Source: an uncultured Adlercreutzia sp.
GTDB lineage: Bacteria; Actinomycetota; Coriobacteriia; Coriobacteriales; Eggerthellaceae
Reading direction: 5' to 3'
NCBI GenBank assembly: GCA_902478715.1
Contig: CABSMC010000095.1
Location: 1-8,448 of the forward strand
DNA length: 8,448 nucleotides
The notes beneath the pieces are model-generated. The model had not been told where the DNA came from, searched no databases, and saw nothing but the letters and a program-made list of their open reading frames with translations. Positions within the stretch are counted from its first letter, which is position 1; each line of letters begins with the position of its first letter. Shown here piece by piece: positions 5,403-8,448 of the stretch. The translations under genes and the position numbers were made by a program.

Positions 5403-7460
5403 GTGTTCGATTTCTTCCGCAAAAAGGGCAACAACCCCGAGGAGCCCGCCAAAGACGGCGGCTCCCAGAACGCGGCCGGCGCCACCGCCTCGGGCCGCAC
5501 CACCCGCGACGCGCTGGCGGAGTTCACCGCCACCCCGCTGCCCGACGCCATCGACGGCCTGCTGTTCCGCGTGTCCATGGCCGACCCGACCGACCCGACC
5601 TCGTCTTCGGGCTTCGACGCCTACGCCGCCCGCCTGCTCTCCGAGGCCGAGGCGCCCAGCTTGCGCGCCATCGCCGTGGAGCATCCGGTGGAGCTGCGCC
5701 GCCTGAACACCACGGGCCTGTTCTGGTCCATCTTCGACGACAGCACGATTTCAGCCGGCAACCGGGGCACCATTCTGCGCATCGAGTCCGTGCTCGATCG
5801 TTTGGCCCTCATTTCGAAGGCCTTGGAAGGCGACGAGGGCACCGCCTTTGTGAGCGCCACGACCGAGAGCGCCTGCAGCGAGCTGGACTGGCAGGTGCTG
5901 CGTTCCATCGCCAACGATGCCAACGATTACCTGACCGCCGCCGAACGCGATAACAAGCTGGACACCCAGTACGGCACGACGGGCACTCGCGGCGGCAACT
6001 GGGATCTCTCCACGCGTCTGGCCGCCGCCTGCGAGGCCATGGTGCTCCCCTTCCGCCTGGAATACCGCTTCGCCTGCGACAGCGCCACCGGTACTATTGT
6101 GGCCAGCGTGTCGCTGCCCACTCCCGACGTGTTCCCGAAGTCGCGCTGGAGCAGCGCCACGGGCCAGTGGGCCGATTGCACCGCCCCGCGTCCTGCCGCC
6201 GCGGCCGCCTACGCCCTGCGGCTTGCGGCCCTCATCGCCGCCGCCGCTTTCGGCACCTCCGTCGGCGTGACGCGCGTCGTCGTGAACGGCCGCGAAGGCT
6301 CCATCGCGGGCCCGACCGTGATGTCTTTGGAGTTCGGCCGCATCCCCTTCACCATGGGCGCCATGGCGAAGATCCGCAGCGGCGAGTTCTCCGCGCCGGC
6401 CACCGAATGCGACCCGGCGGCGCTGTTCGATATGCTGCATCTGGCCCAGTTCGCCGTCAACATCGATGAGGCGGGCAACTTGCAGCCCGTAGAACCGCTG
6501 CCGGTGGAACTGTCGGTTCCCTTCACCCCCGTGGCCGAGGACACCCGTCCTTTGCCGGAGAACCTGCGCGGGCTTCTGCATGCCGACATCGTGAGCGACC
6601 TGGACGTCATGAGCGAGCAGAACGCCGATCTGGCCGCCCGCTACCGCGCCATCATGGAGGAGAAGGACGACTCGCTGCTTCTGGCGGTGGCCCAGCTGGA
6701 GGACATCGTGGCCGAGACGAGCGCTGCGGCGACGGCCGACATCGTAGCGGACGACCTCGCCCAGCCCGCCGAGCCGCGCCGCCTTCTGTACTGCGAGAAC
6801 GTCTTCGCCCGCTATCTGACGAGCCTCGTGGAAAGCGACCCGTCAGTGCGCTACGTGCGCGCCTCGGACATCGGCCAGGCGGCCCGCTCGTCGCTCTCGC
6901 GCATCTACCGCGACATGGGCGATTTGGACGCCGCCGAGGCCCAGGCCCGCGCCTGCATCGAGCTCGCCCCCACAAGCGCCCCGGCCTACAACGACCTCAT
7001 CACCTGCTTCGCCGAGGGCGACCACTACGACCGCATCATCGACGTGGCCCGCGATGCCCTGCGCGTGGCCGTCACCGGGAACGACATCGCCTACGTGTAC
7101 TACCGGCTGGCCTTCGCCTACTGGCAGACGGGCCGCTTGCCCGAGGCGCTCGCCTGCTACCTGCGGGTGCCGGAGACGAGCCCCATGGGCGAAGCGGCCC
7201 TGCACGAGCGCAACGACTTGGTGAGCGAGATGGGCAACAGCGTGCCCGGCAGCGATTGGGATCCTGTGGCTTGCCTGCGCACGGCCGGCGTGCCCCTGGC
7301 GCCCCTGGACGACGTGATGGAAGTGGTGGGCCGCGCCCTTATCGAGCTCTGCGACGCCAACATGCCGCTCGCCGCCGCCCCTCTGGCGAGCCTTGTGGCG
7401 AGCACCCAGCGCAACGACATCCTGCATGCGGTGGCCGCCAGCCTCCTCCAGGGCGTGTAG
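5403..7460 (+). CDS. large tetratricopeptide-repeat protein, N-terminus of unknown function (685 aa)
   Basis: I do not recognise a named family. I place the start at GTG 5403 because AAAGG (5391-5395) lies 7 nt upstream; the frame is open from GTG 5337 but no SD precedes that codon. The protein begins FDFFRKKGN, then has a disordered Gly/Ala/Thr stretch to about residue 35. There is no signal peptide or convincing membrane helix, so it is probably cytoplasmic. Residues 40-390 form a long mixed region with an Ala-rich segment (264-283). Residues 400-440 look helical and charged. Three consecutive 34-residue TPR units lie at about 493-526 (with GDLDAAEAQARACIELAP), 527-560 and 561-594 (YRLAFAYWQTGRLPEALACY). 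A helical tail follows. TPRs usually bind other proteins, so a scaffold role is inferred. The neighbours give no clue. Confidence 0.88.
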   Translation: MFDFFRKKGNNPEEPAKDGGSQNAAGATASGRTTRDALAEFTATPLPDAIDGLLFRVSMADPTDPTSSSGFDAYAARLLSEAEAPSLRAIAVEHPVELRRLNTTGLFWSIFDDSTISAGNRGTILRIESVLDRLALISKALEGDEGTAFVSATTESACSELDWQVLRSIANDANDYLTAAERDNKLDTQYGTTGTRGGNWDLSTRLAAACEAMVLPFRLEYRFACDSATGTIVASVSLPTPDVFPKSRWSSATGQWADCTAPRPAAAAAYALRLAALIAAAAFGTSVGVTRVVVNGREGSIAGPTVMSLEFGRIPFTMGAMAKIRSGEFSAPATECDPAALFDMLHLAQFAVNIDEAGNLQPVEPLPVELSVPFTPVAEDTRPLPENLRGLLHADIVSDLDVMSEQNADLAARYRAIMEEKDDSLLLAVAQLEDIVAETSAAATADIVADDLAQPAEPRRLLYCENVFARYLTSLVESDPSVRYVRASDIGQAARSSLSRIYRDMGDLDAAEAQARACIELAPTSAPAYNDLITCFAEGDHYDRIIDVARDALRVAVTGNDIAYVYYRLAFAYWQTGRLPEALACYLRVPETSPMGEAALHERNDLVSEMGNSVPGSDWDPVACLRTAGVPLAPLDDVMEVVGRALIELCDANMPLAAAPLASLVASTQRNDILHAVAASLLQGV

Positions 7461-7550
7461 AAAGCCGACAAGCTACGCAAGAATCTATTCCCCGCAGAAA
7501 CTGGTCGGCTTGACAGAGAAACAGCCGAAGAACAGCTCCTTTGTTCCACC
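7461..7550 (+). other. gap after the TPR gene with alternative short hairpins
   Basis: AGCCGAC (7463-7469) can pair with GTCGGCT (7504-7510), which can instead pair through TCGGCT with AGCCGA (7523-7528). A further small hairpin, GAACA/TGTTC, lies at about 7530-7546. None is followed by a T-run. I cannot tell whether this is a terminator region or incidental complementarity. Confidence 0.25.
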
Positions 7551-7578
7551 TTGAACCATTCCCTTGAGGTAGTATAAT
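7551..7578 (+). promoter_or_regulatory. promoter of the toxin-antitoxin operon
   Basis: TTGAAC (7551-7556) and a perfect TATAAT (7573-7578) are 16 bp apart. The expected start near 7585 leaves a leader of about 29 nt with a strong SD, AAGGAGG (7602-7608), 5 nt before the GTG. The -10 lies immediately inside the left arm of the operator palindrome, so a bound repressor would block polymerase. Confidence 0.7.
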
Positions 7579-7605
7579 TTTCTATACAATTTTCCTACCT
7601 CAAGG
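7562..7605. promoter_or_regulatory. operator: perfect 11-bp inverted repeat flanking the -10
   Basis: CCTTGAGGTAG (7562-7572) and its exact reverse complement CTACCTCAAGG (7595-7605) are separated by 22 bp. The left arm fills the -35/-10 spacer and the right arm overlaps the SD. Centre-to-centre spacing is 33 bp, about three helical turns, which puts both arms on one face of the DNA. Phd/YefM antitoxins and their toxin complexes commonly repress their own promoter through such sites. Binding here is inferred. Confidence 0.7.
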
Positions 7606-7613
7606 AGGTCGCC

Positions 7614-7913
7614 GTGGATGCCGTTATGGATCCCATCTATCCGGTTTCCGCCCTGCAGAAGCGTCAGGGCGACGTTAAGCGGGCCGCCCAAGACCACATC
7701 GTGCGCATCACGGAAAACGGTACCGGCGCCTACGTGTTCTGCTCGGAGACCATGTTCGAACAGCGCATGGCCGAGGTCGCCGAACAAGCTGCCTATGAGG
7801 AGCGCCTCGCGATGGGCATCGAACGTGGGCGAGCCGACTACGCGGCGGAACGCGTTGTCCGCGGAGTCGATGCTGCACGCGCCGAACTGAAGCGGCGTTA
7901 CTTCCATGGCTGA
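7614..7913 (+). CDS. type II toxin-antitoxin antitoxin, Phd/YefM-like (99 aa)
   Basis: This is an antitoxin that should bind and neutralise the downstream toxin and repress the operon. The GTG start at 7614 follows AAGGAGG by 5 nt. The ATG at 7626 is too far from the SD. Residues 7-45 (PIYPVSALQKRQGDVKRAAQ, then HIVRITENGTGAYVFCSE) have the Phd/YefM pattern: a strand, 'VSALQK' helix, then the 'V.IT.NG..A.V' strands that form the DNA-binding dimer. The rest (46-99) is charged and helical, as expected for the toxin-wrapping tail. The stop overlaps the toxin start by 8 bp. The length is typical of the family (about 80-100 aa). Confidence 0.85.
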   Translation: MDAVMDPIYPVSALQKRQGDVKRAAQDHIVRITENGTGAYVFCSETMFEQRMAEVAEQAAYEERLAMGIERGRADYAAERVVRGVDAARAELKRRYFHG

Positions 7914-8175
7914 GATCGTTTTCACCGAAGGGTTCATGGCAGATGCCGCCATCGTGGAGCGCGAGGAGAAGCTTGACGAGATCCTCGACACCATAGCGCT
8001 TTTGGAAGATGCGCCGGAGATCGGTTCCGCCATTCTTCCCGCATCAATTCGGCGCCGCTATGGCTCCCAGGTGCGCAAGCTTGTCGTGCGGCCCTTCGAT
8101 ATCATCTACGACTACCTTCCAAAAGACGACGCCGTAGTCGTTCTCACGCTCATTCACCAGCGCGGCGCCCGCTAG
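7906..8175 (+). CDS. type II toxin-antitoxin toxin, RelE/ParE superfamily (89 aa)
   Basis: This is a small toxin encoded directly after its antitoxin; the ATG at 7906 overlaps the antitoxin end by 8 bp, so translation is coupled. The family signal is in the C-terminal half: YGSQVRKLVVRPFDIIYDYL followed by DDAVVVLTLIHQRGAR. This matches the RelE/ParE pattern of strands with a conserved Arg (VRKLVV), an 'F.I.Y' strand and a final 'V..L..IHQRG.R' strand. The N-terminal half is two helices rich in Glu and Asp. Whether it cleaves mRNA (RelE-like) or poisons gyrase (ParE-like) cannot be told from the sequence. The conserved Arg and a full-length fold argue that it is intact. Confidence 0.82.
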   Translation: MAEIVFTEGFMADAAIVEREEKLDEILDTIALLEDAPEIGSAILPASIRRRYGSQVRKLVVRPFDIIYDYLPKDDAVVVLTLIHQRGAR

Positions 8176-8293
8176 GCCCGAAATGCCCTAGCACATGAGA
8201 CCTCGCGCGAATATGAGGCCTTCGCTGCCTGCGCCTATTCTAGCCTCGCGCCCATTGCGATTCGCTGCACTTGCGCATTTCGCCCGCAGAGTC

Positions 8294-8444
8294 TGGCAAG
8301 TTTTTCAAGGATTTCGACATTTGACCCGTGAAGCGTCGCGCAAAAGGGGCTTCAACGGCCCCGTTTGCTGACTGATTATGCGTTTTTCGTTATCCGTCAA
8401 CAACTGACCGGACGCCAATGTCGAAATCCTCGAAAAACTTGCCA
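8294..8444. mobile_element. MITE-like element with 28-bp inverted repeats (about 151 bp)
   Basis: Arm 8294-8321 (starting TGGCAAGTTTTTC, ending CGACATT) and arm 8417-8444 are reverse complements at 27 of 28 positions; the one mismatch is A8307 opposite C8431. Outside the arms, CAGA recurs on both sides (8287-8290, and reverse-complemented in 8445-8448), offset by 3 nt. The 95-bp interior encodes nothing and carries a terminator-like hairpin. No target-site duplication is verifiable because the window ends 4 bases later. A small non-autonomous element, or a paired dispersed repeat around a terminator, are both possible. Confidence 0.55.
8341..8367 (+). terminator. terminator-like hairpin inside the inverted-repeat element
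   Basis: CAAAAGGGGC (8341-8350) pairs with GCCCCGTTTG (8358-8367) at 9 of 10 positions around a 7-nt loop, with an A-tract before and GTTTG after. It resembles the terminator at 1030-1067 but with a shorter T-run. It could end the toxin-antitoxin transcript, 165 nt past the toxin stop. Confidence 0.4.
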
Positions 8445-8448
8445 TCTG

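Noticed and set aside
7510..7515. TTGACA box before the toxin-antitoxin operon
   Set aside because: No -10 at 16-18 bp; the TTGAAC/TATAAT pair further down is much better placed.
7485..8033. Minus-strand frame of 182 codons opposite the toxin-antitoxin genes
   Set aside because: Antisense shadow; it crosses the promoter and operator, and the plus-strand pair has proper SD and coupling.
8176..8293. Short repeated words (TTCGCTGC...GCGC) after the toxin gene
   Set aside because: Two short imperfect matches in GC-rich sequence, no more than expected by chance; no hairpin of note.

Overview
The window is GC-rich, densely coded DNA with AT-rich promoter gaps and clear Shine-Dalgarno sequences. 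Frequent GTG starts, a LuxR-type C-terminus and Ala/Asp/Glu-rich proteins suggest a high-GC Gram-positive. My best guess is an Eggerthella-like member of the Coriobacteriia (Actinomycetota). This is inferred from style; there is no marker gene to prove it.

Layout. (1) Positions 1-286 hold the 3' end of a LuxR-family regulator. (2) Positions 459-983 encode a small unrecognised protein with a probable C-terminal helix-turn-helix. It has a good promoter and SD upstream and a strong intrinsic terminator downstream (1030-1067). (3) Positions 1114-4285 on the minus strand hold an ABC ATPase, an ABC-2 type permease (8-bp overlap with the ATPase) and a sensor histidine kinase. The kinase follows a 213-bp gap that contains a tandem repeat and an inverted copy of it. 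(4) An OmpR/PhoB-type response regulator is divergent from the ATPase and ends at 5179. Together these four genes look like a complete module that senses and exports an envelope-active compound, related to the BcrAB/LanFEG-type exporters with a cognate two-component system. No biosynthetic genes are visible. (5) Positions 5403-7460 encode a large, probably cytoplasmic protein with three C-terminal tetratricopeptide repeats and an unrecognised N-terminal two thirds. (6) Positions 7614-8175 encode a type II toxin-antitoxin pair (Phd/YefM-like antitoxin, RelE/ParE-like toxin). A perfect 11-bp inverted repeat brackets its -10 box and overlaps its SD. (7) Positions 8176-8448 hold no gene. They contain a 28-bp inverted repeat (27/28 matches) enclosing a terminator-like hairpin, which looks like a small non-autonomous mobile or dispersed element. 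A degenerate relative of one arm lies at 309-332.

No tRNA, rRNA, CRISPR array, transposase or integrase is visible. The most unusual signals are non-coding: the inverted-repeat element at the right edge, the repeat cluster inside the ABC/kinase operon, and the toxin-antitoxin operator. I see no convincing new multi-gene defence or biosynthetic system.
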